From the NCBI GenBank assembly GCA_920105625.2, contig OV050032.1, positions 92,054,542 to 92,118,541 of the forward strand: DNA of 64,000 bases. Direction: 5' to 3'. The notes beneath the pieces were generated by a model. The model was not told the DNA's origin, searched no databases, and saw only the letters and a list, made by a program, of their open reading frames with translations. The stretch is from Clusia tigrina. Lineage: Eukaryota > Arthropoda > Insecta > Diptera > Clusiidae. Made by a program: the position numbers and the translations under genes. This document shows positions 40,201 through 54,500 of the stretch, in pieces (position 1 is the stretch's first letter; every line of letters starts with the position of its first letter).

Positions 40201-42599
40201 CGTACAGTATACAAGTTAGGGCCATTTGAAGTTTTCTCAGTGTTTGATTTGGGACTCAAGGGTAGCATAGCTTTGAGCGATAGCTTAAACTGACAAGAGG
40301 CTCGAGTACTTTATTGTTACAAAATTTCAAGGTTTTATGACGCTCCAGTAAAAAGTTACAAGCATTTGTATGTTGCAAACTTTGATAGGTGTAGGACGTA
40401 CAGTATACAAGTTAGGGCCATTTGAAGTTTTCTCAGTGTTTGATTTGGGACTCAAGGGTAGCATAGCTTTGCGCGATAGCTTTAATTGACAAGAGGCTCG
40501 AGTACTTTATTGTTACAAAATTTCAAGGTTTTATGACGCTCCAGTAAAAAGTTACAAGCATTTGTATGTTGCAAACTTTGATAGGTGTAGGACGTACCGT
40601 ATAGAAGTTAGGGCCATATGAAGTTTTCTCAGTGTTTGATTTGGGACTCAAGGGTAGCATAGCTTTGAGCGATAGCTTTAATTGGCAAGATTCTCGAGTA
40701 CTTTATTGTTACAAAATTTCAAGGTTTTGTGACGCTCCAGTAAAAAGTTACAAGCATTTGTATGTTGCAAACTTTGATAGGTGTAGGACGTACCGTATAG
40801 AAGTTAGGGCCATTTGAAGTTTTCTCAGTGTTTGATTTGGGACTCAAGGGTAGCATAGCTTTGAGCGATAGCTTAAACTGACAAGAGGCTCGAGTAATTT
40901 ATAGTTACAAAATTTCAAGGTTTTATGACGCTCCAGTAAAAAGTTACAAGCATTTGTATGTTGCAAACTTTGATAGGTGTAGGACGTACAGTATAGAAGT
41001 TAGGGCCATTTGAAGTTTTCTCAGTGTTTGATTTGGGACTCAAGGGTAGCATAGCTTTGAGCGATAGATTAGATTGGCAAGAGGCTCGAGTACTTTATTG
41101 TTACAAAATTTCAAGGTTTTGTGACGCTCCAGTAAAAAGTTACAAGCATTTGTATGTTGCAAACTTTGATAGGTGTAGGACGTACAGTATACAAGTTAGG
41201 GCCATTTGAAGATTTCTCAGTGTTTGATTTGGGACTCAAGGGTAGCATAGCTTTGAGCGATAGATTAGATTGGCAAGAGGCTCGAGTACTTTACTGTTAC
41301 AAAATTTCAAGGTTTTGTGACGCTCCAGTAAAAAGTTACAAGCATTTGTATGTTGCAAACTTTGATAGGTGTAGGACGTACCGTATAGAAGTTAGGGCCA
41401 TTTGAAGTTTTCTCAGTGTTTGATTTGGGACTCAAGGGTAGCATAGCTTTGAGCGGATAGATTAGATTGGCAAGAGGCTCGAGTACTTTATTGTTACAAA
41501 ATTTCAAGGTTTTATGACGCTCCAGTAAAAAGTTACAAGCATTTGTATGTTGCAAACTTTGATAGGTGTAGGACGTACAGTATACAAGTTAGGGCCATTT
41601 GAAGTTTTCTCAGTGTTTGATTTGGGACTCAAGGGTAGCATAGCTTTGAGCGATAGCTTAAACTGACAAGAGGCTCGAGAACTTTATTGTTACAAAATTT
41701 CAAGGTTTTATGACGCTCCAGTAAAAAGTTACAAGCATTTGTATGTTGCAAACTTTGATAGGTGTAGGACGTACAGTATACAAGTTAGGGTCATTTGAAG
41801 TTTTCTCAGTGTTTGATTTGGGACTCAAGGGTAGCATAGCTTTGAGCGATAGCTTAAACTGACAAGAGGCTCGAGTACTTTATTGTTACAAAATTTCAAG
41901 GTTTTGTGACGCTCCAGTAAAAAGTTACAAGCATTTGTATGTTGCAAACTTTGATAGGTGTAGGACGTACCGTATAGAAGTTAGGGCCATTTGAGGTTTT
42001 CTCAGTGTTTGATTTGGGACTCAAGGGTAGCATAGCTTTGAGCGATAGATTAGATTGGCAAGAGGCTCGAGTACTATATTGTTACAAAATTTCAAAGTTT
42101 TATGACGCTCCAGTAAAAAGTTACAAGCATTTGTATGTTGCAGACTTTGATAGGTGTAGGACGTACCGTATAGAAGTTAGGGCCATTTGAAGTTTTCTCA
42201 GTGTTTGATTTGGGACTCAAGGGTAGCATAGCTTTGAGCGATAGATTAGATTGACAAGAGGCTCGAGTAATTTATTGTTACAAAATTTCAAAGTTTTATG
42301 ACGCTCCAGTAAAAAGTTACAAGCATTTGTATGTTGCAAACTTTGATAGGTGTAGGACGTACCGTATAGAAGTTAGGGCCATTTAAAGTTTTCTCAGTGT
42401 TTGATTTGGGACTCAAGGGTAGCATAGCTTTGAGCGATAGCTTTAATTGGCAAGATTCTCGAGTACTTTGTTGTTACAAAATTTCAAGGTTTTGTGACGC
42501 TCCAGTAAAAAGTTACAAGCATTTGTATGTTGCAAACTTTGATAGGTGTAGGACGTACCGTATAGAAGTTAGGGCCATTTGAAGTTTTCTCAGTGTTTG

Positions 42600-45500
42600 A
42601 TTTGGGACTCAAGGGTAGCATAGCTTTGAGCGATAGCTTAAACTGACAAGAGGCTCGAGTAATTTATAGTTACAAAATTTCAAGGTTTTATGACGCTCCA
42701 GTAAAAAGTTACAAGCATTTGTATGTTGCAAACTTTGATAGGTATGAGACGTACAGTATAGAAGTTAGGGCCATTTGAAGTTTTCTCAGTGTTTGATTTG
42801 GGACTCAAGGGTAGCATAGCTTTGAGCGATAGATTAGATTGGCAAGAGGCTCGAGTACTTTATTGTTACAAAATTTCAAGGTTTTGTGACGCTCCAGTAA
42901 AAAGTTACAAGCATTTGTATGTTGCAAACTTTGATAGGTGTAGGACGTACAGTATACAAGTTAGGGCCATTTGAAGTTTTCTCAGTGTTTGATTTGGGAC
43001 TCAAGGGTAGCATAGCTTTGAGCGATAGATTAGATTGGCAAGAGGCTCGAGTACTTTATTGTTACAAAATTTCAAGGTTTTGTGACGCTCCAGTAAAAAG
43101 TTACAAGCATTTGTATGTTGCAAACTTTGATAGGTGTAGGACGTACCGTATAGAAGTTAGGGCCATTTGAAGTTTTCTCAGTGTTTGATTTGGGACTCAA
43201 GGGTAGCATAGCTTTGAGCGATAGATTAGATTGGCAAGAGGCTCGAGTACTTTATTGTTACAAAATTTCAAGGTTTTATGACGCTCCAGTAAAAAGTTAC
43301 AAGCATTTGTATGTTGCAAACTTTGATAGGTGTAGGACGTACAGTATACAAGTTAGGGCCATTTGAAGTTTTCTCAGTGTTTGATTTGGGACTCAAGGGT
43401 AGCATAGCTTTGAGCGATAGCTTAAACTGACAAGAGGCTCGAGAACTTTATTGTTACAAAATTTCAAGGTTTTATGACGCTCCAGTAAAAAGTTACAAGC
43501 ATTTGTATGTTGCAAACTTTGATAGGTGTAGGACGTACAGTATACAAGTTAGGGTCATTTGAAGTTTTCTCAGTGTTTGATTTGGGACTCAAGGGTAGCA
43601 TAGCTTTCCGCGATAGCTTTAATTGACAAGAGGCTCGAGTACTTTATTGTTACAAAATTTCAAGGTTTATGACGCTCCAGTAAAAAGTTACAAGCATTTG
43701 TATGTTGCAAACTTTGATAGGTGTAGGACATACCGTATAGAAGTTAGGGCCATTTGAAGTTTTTCTCAGTGTTTGATTTGGGACTCAAGGGTAGCATAGC
43801 TTTGCGCGATAGCTTTAATTGACAAGAGGCTCGAGTACTTATTGTTAGAAAATTTCAAGGTTTTATGACGCTCCAGTAAAAAGTTACAAGCATTTGTATG
43901 TTGCAGACTTTGATAGGTGTAGGACGTACCGTATAGAAGTTAGGGCCATTTGAAGTTTTTCTCAGTGTTTGATTTGGACTCAAGGGTAGCATAGCTTTGA
44001 GCGATAGATTAGATTGACAAGAGGCTCGAGTAATTTATTGTTAGAAAATTTCAAGGTTTTATGACGCTCCAGTAAAAAGTTACAAGCATTTGTATGTTGC
44101 AAACTTTGATAGGTGTAGGACGTACCGTATAGAAGTTAGGGCCATTTGAAGTTTTCTCAGTGTTTGATTGGGACTCAAGGGTAGCATAGCTTTGAGCGAT
44201 AGCTTTAATTGGCAAGTATCTCGAGTACTTTACTGTTACAAAATTTCAAGGTTTTGTGACGCTCCAGTAAAAAGTTACAAGCATTTGTATGTTGCAAACT
44301 TTGATAGGTGTAGGACGTACCGTATAGAAGTTAGGGCCATTTGAAGTTTTCTCAGTGTTTGATTTGGGACTCAAGGGTAGCATAGCTTTGAGCGAAAGAT
44401 TAGATTGGCAAGAGGCTCGAGTACTTTATTGTTACAAAATTTCAAGGTTTTATGACGCTCCAGTAAAAAGTTACAAGCATTTGTATGTTGCAAACTTTGA
44501 TAGGTGTAGGACGTACCGTATAGAAGTTAGGGCCATTTGAAGTTTTCTCAGTGTTTGATTTGGGACTCAAGGGTAGCATAGCTTTGAGCGATAGATTAGA
44601 TTGGCAAGAGGCTCGAGTACTTTATTGTTACAAAATTTCAAGGTTTTATGACGCTCCAGTAAAAAGTTACAAGCATTTGTATGTTGCAAACTTTGATAGG
44701 TGTAGGACGTACCGTATAGAAGTTAGGGCCATTGAAGTTTTCTCAGTGTTTGATTTGGGACTCAAGGGTAGCATAGCTTTGAGCGATAGATTAGATTGGC
44801 AAGAGGCTCGAGTACTTTATTGTTACAAAATTTCAAGGTTTTATGACGCTCCAGTAAAAAGTTACAAGCATTTGTATGTTGCAAACTTTGATAGGTGTAG
44901 GACGTACAGTATACAAGTTAGGGCCATTTGAAGTTTTCTCAGTGTTTGATTTGGGACTCAAGGGTAGTATAGCTTTGAGCGATAGCTTAAACTGACAAGA
45001 GGCTCGAGTACTTTATTGTTACAAAATTTCAAGGTTTTATGACGCTCCAGTAAAAAGTTACAAGCATTTGTATGTTGCAAACTTTGATAGGTGTAGGACG
45101 TACAGTATACAAGTTAGGGCCATTTGAAGTTTTCTCAGTGTTTGATTTGGGACTCAAGGGTAGCATAGCTTTGCGCGATAGCTTAATTGACAAGAGGCTC
45201 GAGTACTTTATTGTTACAAAATTTCATTCAAGGTTTTATGACGCTCCAGTAAAAAGTTACAAGCATTTGTATGTTGCAAACTTTGATAGGTGTAGAACAT
45301 ACCGTATAGAAGTTAGGGCCATTTGAAGTTTTCTCAGTGTTTGATTTGGGACTCAAGGGTAGCATAGCTTTGAGCGATAGCTTTAATTGGCAAGATTCTC
45401 GAGTACTTTATTGTTACAAAATTTCAAGGTTTTGTGACGCTCCAGTAAAAAGTTACAAGCATTTGTATGTTGCAAACTTTGATAGGTGTAGGACGTACCG

Positions 45501-48500
45501 TATAGAAGTTAGGGCCATTTGAAGTTTTCTCAGTGTTTGATTTGGGACTCAAGGGTAGCATAGCTTTGAGCGATAGCTTAAACTGACAAGAGGCTCGAGT
45601 AATTTATAGTTACAAAATTTCAAGGTTTTATGACGCTCCAGTAAAAAGTTACAAGCATTTGTATGTTGCAAACTTTGATAGGTGTAGGACGTACCGTATA
45701 GAAGTTAGGGCCATTTGAAGTTTTCTCAGTGTTTGATTTGGGACTCAAGGGTAGCATAGCTTTGAGCGATAGCTTAAACTGACAAGAGGCTCGAGTACTT
45801 TATTGTTACAAAATTTCAAGGTTTTATGACGCTCCAGTAAAAAGTTACAAGCATTTGTATGTTGCAAACTTTGATAGGTGTAGGACGTATAGTATACAAG
45901 TTATGGCCATTTGAAGTTTTCTCAGTGTTTGATTTGGGACTCAAGGGTAGCATAGCTTTGCGCGATAGCTTTAATTGACAAGAGGCTCGAGTACTTTATT
46001 GTTACAAAATTTCAAGGTTTTATGACGCTCCAGTAAAAAGTTACAAGCATTTGTATGTTGCAAACTTTGATAGGTGTAGGACGTACAGTATACAAGTTAG
46101 GGCCATTTGAAGTTTTCTCAGTGTTTGATTTGGGACTCAAGGGTAGCATAGCTTTGAGCGATAGCTTTAATTGGCAAGATTCTCGAGTAATTTATTGTTA
46201 CAAAATTTCAAAGTTTTATGACGCTCCAGTAAAAAGTTACAAGCATTTGTATGTTGCAAACTTTGATAGGTGTAGGACGTACCGTATAGAAGTTAGGGCC
46301 ATTTGAAGTTTTCTCAGTGTTTGATTTGGGACTCAAGGGTAGCATAGCTTTGAGCGATAGCTTTAATTGGCAAGATTCTCGAGTACTTTATTGTTACAAA
46401 ATTTCAAGGTTTTGTGACGCTCCAGTAAAAAGTTACAAGCATTTGTATGTTGCAAACTTTGATAGGTGTAGGACGTACCGTATAGAAGTTAGGGCCATTT
46501 GAAGTTTTCTCAGTGTTTGATTTGGGACTCAAGGGTAGCATAGCTTTGAGCGATAGCTTTAATTGGCAAGATTCTCGAGTACTTTATTGTTACAAAATTT
46601 CAAGGTTTTATGACGCTCCAGTAAAAAGTTACAAGCATTTGTATGTTGCAAACTTTGATAGGTGTAGGACGTACCGTATAGAAGTTAGGGCCATTTGAAG
46701 TTTTCTCAGTGTTTGATTTGGGACTCAAGGGTAGCATAGCTTTGAGCGATAGATTAGATTGGCAAGAGGCTCGAGTACTTTATTGTTACAAAATTTCAAG
46801 GTTTTGTGACGCTCCAGTAAAAAGTTACAAGCATTTGTATGTTGCAAACTTTGATAGGTGTAGGACGTACCGTATAGAAGTTAGGGCCATTTGAAGTTTT
46901 CTCAGTGTTTGATTTGGGACTCAAGGGTAGCATAGCTTTGAGCGATAGATTAGATTGGCAAGAGGCTCGAGTACTTTATTGTTACAAAATTTCAAGGTTT
47001 TATGACGCTCCAGTAAAAAGTTACAAGCATTTGTATGTTGCAAACTTTGATAGGTGTAGGACGTACAGTATACAAGTTAGGGCCATTTGAAGTTTTCTCA
47101 GTGTTTGATTTGGGACTCAAGGGTAGTATAGCTTTGAGCGATAGCTTAAACTGACAAGAGGCTCGAGTACTTTATTGTTACAAAATTTCAAGGTTTTATG
47201 ACGCTCCAGTAAAAAGTTACAAGCATTTGTATGTTGCAAACTTTGATAGGTGTAGGACGTACAGTATACAAGTTAGGGCCATTTGAAGTTTTCTCAGTGT
47301 TTGATTTGGGACTCAAGGGTAGCATAGCTTTGCGCGATAGCTTTAATTGACAAGAGGCTCGAGTACTTTATTGTTACAAAATTTCAAGGTTTTATGACGC
47401 TCCAGTAAAAAGTTACAAGCATTGGTATGTTGCAAACTTTGATAGGTGTAGGACGTACCGTATAGAAGTTAGGGCCATTTGAAGTTTTCTCAGTGTTTGA
47501 TTTGGGACTCAAGGGTAGCATAGCTTTGAGCGATAGCTTTAATTGGCAAGATTCTCGAGTACTTTATTGTTACAAAATTTCAAGGTTTTGTGACGCTCCA
47601 GTAAAAAGTTACAAGCATTTGTATGTTGCAAACTTTGATAGGTGTAGGACGTACCGTATAGAAGTTAGGGCCATTTGAAGTTTTCTCAGTGTTTGATTTG
47701 GGACTCAAGGGTAGCATAGCTTTGAGCGATAGCTTAAACTGACAAGAGGCTCGAGTAATTTATAGTTACAAAATTTCAAGGTTTTATGACGCTCCAGTAA
47801 AAAGTTACAAGCATTTGTATGTTGCAAACTTTGATAGGTGTAGGACGTACCGTATAGAAGTTAGGGCCATTTGAAGTTTTCTCAGTGTTTGATTTGGGAC
47901 TCAAGGGTAGCATAGCTTTGAGCGATAGCTTAAACTGACAAGAGGCTCGAGTACTTTATTGTTACAAAATTTCAAGGTTTTATGACGCTCCAGTAAAAAG
48001 TTACAAGCATTTGTATGTTGCAAACTTTGATAGGTGTAGGACGTATAGTATACAAGTTATGGCCATTTGAAGTTTTCTCAGTGTTTGATTTGGGACTCAA
48101 GGGTAGCATAGCTTTGCGCGATAGCTTTAATTGACAAGAGGCTCGAGTACTTTATTGTTACAAAATTTCAAGGTTTTATGACGCTCCAGTAAAAAGTTAC
48201 AAGCATTTGTATGTTGCAAACTTTGATAGGTGTAGGACGTACAGTATACAAGTTAGGGCCATTTGAAGTTTTCTCAGTGTTTGATTTGGGACTCAAGGGT
48301 AGCATAGCTTTGAGCGATAGCTTTAATTGGCAAGATTCTCGAGTAATTTATTGTTACAAAATTTCAAAGTTTTATGACGCTCCAGTAAAAAGTTACAAGC
48401 ATTTGTATGTTGCAAACTTTGATAGGTGTAGGACGTACCGTATAGAAGTTAGGGCCATTTGAAGTTTTCTCAGTGTTTGATTTGGGACTCAAGGGTAGCA

Positions 48501-51500
48501 TAGCTTTGAGCGATAGCTTTAATTGGCAAGATTCTCGAGTACTTTATTGTTACAAAATTTCAAGGTTTTGTGACGCTCCAGTAAAAAGTTACAAGCATTT
48601 GTATGTTGCAAACTTTGATAGGTGTAGGACGTACCGTATAGAAGTTAGGGCCATTTGAAGTTTTCTCAGTGTTTGATTTGGGACTCAAGGGTAGCATAGC
48701 TTTGAGCGATAGCTTTAATTGGCAAGATTCTCGAGTACTTTATTGTTACAAAATTTCAAGGTTTTATGACGCTCCAGTAAAAAGTTACAAGCATTTGTAT
48801 GTTGCAAACTTTGATAGGTGTAGGACGTACCGTATAGAAGTTAGGGCCATTTGAAGTTTTCTCAGTGTTTGATTTGGGACTCAAGGGTAGCATAGCTTTG
48901 AGCGATAGATTAGATTGGCAAGAGGCTCGAGTACTTTATTGTTACAAAATTTCAAGGTTTTGTGACGCTCCAGTAAAAAGTTACAAGCATTTGTATGTTG
49001 CAAACTTTGATAGGTGTAGGACGTACCGTATAGAAGTTAGGGCCATTTGAAGTTTTCTCAGTGTTTGATTTGGGACTCAAGGGTAGCATAGCTTTGAGCG
49101 ATAGATTAGATTGGCAAGAGGCTCGAGTACTTTATTGTTACAAAATTTCAAGGTTTTATGACGCTCCAGTAAAAAGTTACAAGCATTTGTATGTTGCAAA
49201 CTTTGATAGGTGTAGGACGTACAGTATACAAGTTAGGGCCATTTGAAGTTTTCTCAGTGTTTGATTTGGGACTCAAGGGTAGCATAGCTTTGAGCGATAG
49301 CTTAAACTGACAAGAGGCTCGAGTACTTTATTGTTACAAAATTTCAAGGTTTTATGACGCTCCAGTAAAAAGTTACAAGCATTTGTATGTTGCAAACTTT
49401 GATAGGTGTAGGACGTACAGTATACAAGTTAGGGCCATTTGAAGTTTTCTCAGTGTTTGATTTGGGACTCAAGGGTAGCATAGCTTTGCGCGATAGCTTT
49501 AATTGACAAGAGGCTCGAGTACTTTATTGTTACAAAATTTCAAGGTTTTATGACGCTCCAGTAAAAAGTTACAAGCATTTGTATGTTGCAAACTTTGATA
49601 GGTGTAGGACGTACCGTATAGAAGTTAGGGCCATTTGAAGTTTTCTCAGTGTTTGATTTGGGACTCAAGGGTAGCATAGCTTTGAGCGATAGCTTAAACT
49701 GACAAGAGGCTCGAGTAATTTATAGTTACAAAATTTCAAGGTTTTATGACGCTCCAGTAAAAAGTTACAAGCATTTGTATGTTGCAAACTTTGATAGGTA
49801 TGAGACGTACAGTATAGAAGTTAGGGCCATTTGAAGTTTTCTCAGTGTTTGATTTGGGACTCAAGGGTAGCATAGCTTTGAGCGATAGATTAGATTGGCA
49901 AGAGGCTCGAGTACTTTATTGTTACAAAATTTCAAGGTTTTGTGACGCTCCAGTAAAAAGTTACAAGCATTTGTATGTTGCAAACTTTGATAGGTGTAGG
50001 ACGTACAGTATACAAGTTAGGGCCATTTGAAGTTTTCTCAGTGTTTGATTTGGGACTCAAGGGTAGCATAGCTTTGAGCGATAGATTAGATTGGCAAGAG
50101 GCTCGAGTACTTTATTGTTACAAAATTTCAAGGTTTTGTGACGCTCCAGTAAAAAGTTACAAGCATTTGTATGTTGCAAACTTTGATAGGTGTAGGACGT
50201 ACCGTATAGAAGTTAGGGCCATTTGAAGTTTTCTCAGTGTTTGATTTGGGACTCAAGGGTAGCATAGCTTTGAGCGATAGATTAGATTGGCAAGAGGCTC
50301 GAGTACTTTATTGTTACAAAATTTCAAGGTTTTATGACGCTCCAGTAAAAAGTTACAAGCATTTGTATGTTGCAAACTTTGATAGGTGTAGGACGTACAG
50401 TATACAAGTTAGGGCCATTTGAAGTTTTCTCAGTGTTTGATTTGGGACTCAAGGGTAGCATAGCTTTGAGCGATAGCTTAAACTGACAAGAGGCTCGAGA
50501 ACTTTATTGTTACAAAATTTCAAGGTTTTATGACGCTCCAGTAAAAAGTTACAAGCATTTGTATGTTGCAAACTTTGATAGGTGTAGGACGTACAGTATA
50601 CAAGTTAGGGTCATTTGAAGTTTTCTCAGTGTTTGATTTGGGACTCAAGGGTAGCATAGCTTTGCGCGATAGCTTTAATTGACAAGAGGCTCGAGTACTT
50701 TATTGTTACAAAATTTCAAGGTTTTATGACGCTCCAGTAAAAAGTTACAAGCATTTGTATGTTGCAAACTTTGATAGGTGTAGGACATACCGTATAGAAG
50801 TTAGGGCCATTTGAAGTTTTCTCAGTGTTTGATTTGGGACTCAAGGGTAGCATAGCTTTGCGCGATAGCTTTAATTGACAAGAGGCTCGAGTACTTTATT
50901 GTTAGAAAATTTCAAGGTTTTATGACGCTCCAGTAAAAAGTTACAAGCATTTGTATGTTGCAGACTTTGATAGGTGTAGGACGTACCGTATAGAAGTTAG
51001 GGCCATTTGAAGTTTTCTCAGTGTTTGATTTGGGACTCAAGGGTAGCATAGCTTTGAGCGATAGATTAGATTGACAAGAGGCTCGAGTAATTTATTGTTA
51101 CAAAATTTCAAAGTTTTATGACGCTCCAGTAAAAAGTTACAAGCATTTGTATGTTGCAAACTTTGATAGGTGTAGGACGTACCGTATAGAAGTTAGGGCC
51201 ATTTGAAGTTTTCTCAGTGTTTGATTTGGGACTCAAGGGTAGCATAACTTTGAGCGATAGCTTTAATTGGCAAGTATCTCGAGTACTTTACTGTTACAAA
51301 ATTTCAAGGTTTTGTGACGCTCCAGTAAAAAGTTACAAGCATTTGTATGTTGCAAACTTTGATAGGTGTAGGACGTACCGTATAGAAGTTAGGGCCATTT
51401 GAAGTTTTCTCAGTGTTTGATTTGGGACTCAAGGGTAGCATAGCTTTGAGCGAAAGATTAAATTGGCAAGAGGCTCGAGTACTTTATTGTTACAAAATTT

Positions 51501-54500
51501 CAAGGTTTTATGACGCTCCAGTAAAAAGTTACAAGCATTTGTATGTTGCAAACTTTGATAGGTGTAGGACGTACCGTATAGAAGTTAGGGCCATTTGAAG
51601 TTTTCTCAGTGTTTGATTTGGGACTCAAGGGTAGCATAGCTTTGAGCGATAGATTAGATTGGCAAGAGGCTCGAGTACTTTATTGTTACAAAATTTCAAG
51701 GTTTTGTGACGCTCCAGTAAAAAGTTACAAGCATTTGTATGTTGCAAACTTTGATAGGTGTAGGACGTACCGTATAGAAGTTAGGGCCATTTGAAGTTTT
51801 CTCAGTGTTTGATTTGGGACTCAAGGGTAGCATAGCTTTGAGCGATAGATTAGATTGGCAAGAGGCTCGAGTACTTTATTGTTACAAAATTTCAAGGTTT
51901 TATGACGCTCCAGTAAAAAGTTACAAGCATTTGTATGTTGCAAACTTTGATAGGTGTAGGACGTACAGTATACAAGTTAGGGCCATTTGAAGTTTTCTCA
52001 GTGTTTGATTTGGGACTCAAGGGTAGTATAGCTTTGAGCGATAGCTTAAACTGACAAGAGGCTCGAGTACTTTATTGTTACAAAATTTCAAGGTTTTATG
52101 ACGCTCCAGTAAAAAGTTACAAGCATTTGTATGTTGCAAACTTTGATAGGTGTAGGACGTACAGTATACAAGTTAGGGCCATTTGAAGTTTTCTCAGTGT
52201 TTGATTTGGGACTCAAGGGTAGCATAGCTTTGAGCGATAGCTTTAATTGACAAGAGGCTCGAGTACTTTATTGTTACAAAATTTCAAGGTTTTATGACGC
52301 TCCAGTAAAAAGTTACAAGCATTGGTATGTTGCAAACTTTGATAGGTGTAGGACGTACCGTATAGAAGTTAGGGCCATTTGAAGTTTTCTCAGTGTTTGA
52401 TTTGGGACTCAAGGGTAGCATAGCTTTGAGCGATAGCTTTAATTGGCAAGATTCTCGAGTACTTTATTGTTACAAAATTTCAAGGTTTTGTGACGCTCCA
52501 GTAAAAAGTTACAAGCATTTGTATGTTGCAAACTTTGATAGGTGTAGGACGTACCGTATAGAAGTTAGGGCCATTTGAAGTTTTCTCAGTGTTTGATTTG
52601 GGACTCAAGGGTAGCATAGCTTTGAGCGATAGCTTAAACTGACAAGAGGCTCGAGTAATTTATAGTTACAAAATTTCAAGGTTTTATGACGCTCCAGTAA
52701 AAAGTTACAAGCATTTGTATGTTGCAAACTTTGATAGGTGTAGGACGTACCGTATAGAAGTTAGGGCCATTTGAAGTTTTCTCAGTGTTTGATTTGGGAC
52801 TCAAGGGTAGCATAGCTTTGAGCGATAGCTTAAACTGACAAGAGGCTCGAGTACTTTATTGTTACAAAATTTCAAGGTTTTATGACGCTCCAGTAAAAAG
52901 TTACAAGCATTTGTATGTTGCAAACTTTGATAGGTGTAGGACGTATAGTATACAAGTTATGGCCATTTGAAGTTTTCTCAGTGTTTGATTTGGGACTCAA
53001 GGGTAGCATAGCTTTGCGCGATAGCTTTAATTGACAAGAGGCTCGAGTACTTTATTGTTACAAAATTTCAAGGTTTTATGACGCTCCAGTAAAAAGTTAC
53101 AAGCATTTGTATGTTGCAAACTTTGATAGGTGTAGGACGTACAGTATACAAGTTAGGGCCATTTGAAGTTTTCTCAGTGTTTGATTTGGGACTCAAGGGT
53201 AGCATAGCTTTGAGCGATAGCTTTAATTGGCAAGATTCTCGAGTAATTTATTGTTACAAAATTTCAAAGTTTTATGACGCTCCAGTAAAAAGTTACAAGC
53301 ATTTGTATGTTGCAAACTTTGATAGGTGTAGGACGTACCGTATAGAAGTTAGGGCCATTTGAAGTTTTCTCAGTGTTTGATTTGGGACTCAAGGGTAGCA
53401 TAGCTTTGAGCGATAGCTTTAATTGGCAAGATTCTCGAGTACTTTATTGTTACAAAATTTCAAGGTTTTGTGACGCTCCAGTAAAAAGTTACAAGCATTT
53501 GTATGTTGCAAACTTTGATAGGTGTAGGACGTACCGTATAGAAGTTAGGGCCATTTGAAGTTTTCTCAGTGTTTGATTTGGGACTCAAGGGTAGCATAGC
53601 TTTGAGCGATAGCTTTAATTGGCAAGATTCTCGAGTACTTTATTGTTACAAAATTTCAAGGTTTTATGACGCTCCAGTAAAAAGTTACAAGCATTTGTAT
53701 GTTGCAAACTTTGATAGGTGTAGGACGTACCGTATAGAAGTTAGGGCCATTTGAAGTTTTCTCAGTGTTTGATTTGGGACTCAAGGGTAGCATAGCTTTG
53801 AGCGATAGATTAAATTGGCAAGAGGCTCGAGTACTTTATTGTTACAAAATTTCAAGGTTTTGTGACGCTCCAGTAAAAAGTTACAAGCATTTGTATGTTG
53901 CAAACTTTGATAGGTGTAGGACGTACCGTATAGAAGTTAGGGCCATTTGAAGTTTTCTCAGTGTTTGATTTGGGACTCAAGGGTAGCATAGCTTTGAGCG
54001 ATAGATTAGATTGGCAAGAGGCTCGAGTACTTTATTGTTACAAAATTTCAAGGTTTTATGACGCTCCAGTAAAAAGTTACAAGCATTTGTATGTTGCAAA
54101 CTTTGATAGGTGTAGGACGTACAGTATACAAGTTAGGGCCATTTGAAGTTTTCTCAGTGTTTGATTTGGGACTCAAGGGTAGCATAGCTTTGAGCGATAG
54201 CTTAAACTGACAAGAGGCTCGAGTACTTTATTGTTACAAAATTTCAAGGTTTTATGACGCTCCAGTAAAAAGTTACAAGCATTTGTATGTTGCAAACTTT
54301 GATAGGTGTAGGACGTACAGTATACAAGTTAGGGCCATTTGAAGTTTTCTCAGTGTTTGATTTGGGACTCAAGGGTAGCATAGCTTTGCGCGATAGCTTT
54401 AATTGACAAGAGGCTCGAGTACTTTATTGTTACAAAATTTCAAGGTTTTATGACGCTCCAGTAAAAAGTTACAAGCATTTGTATGTTGCAAACTTTGATA

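Noticed and set aside
44551..44931. 126-codon frame spanning two monomers
   Set aside because: It arises from a one-base deletion (CCATTGAAG for CCATTTGAAG) that puts two monomers in frame, inside a patch of probable consensus errors.
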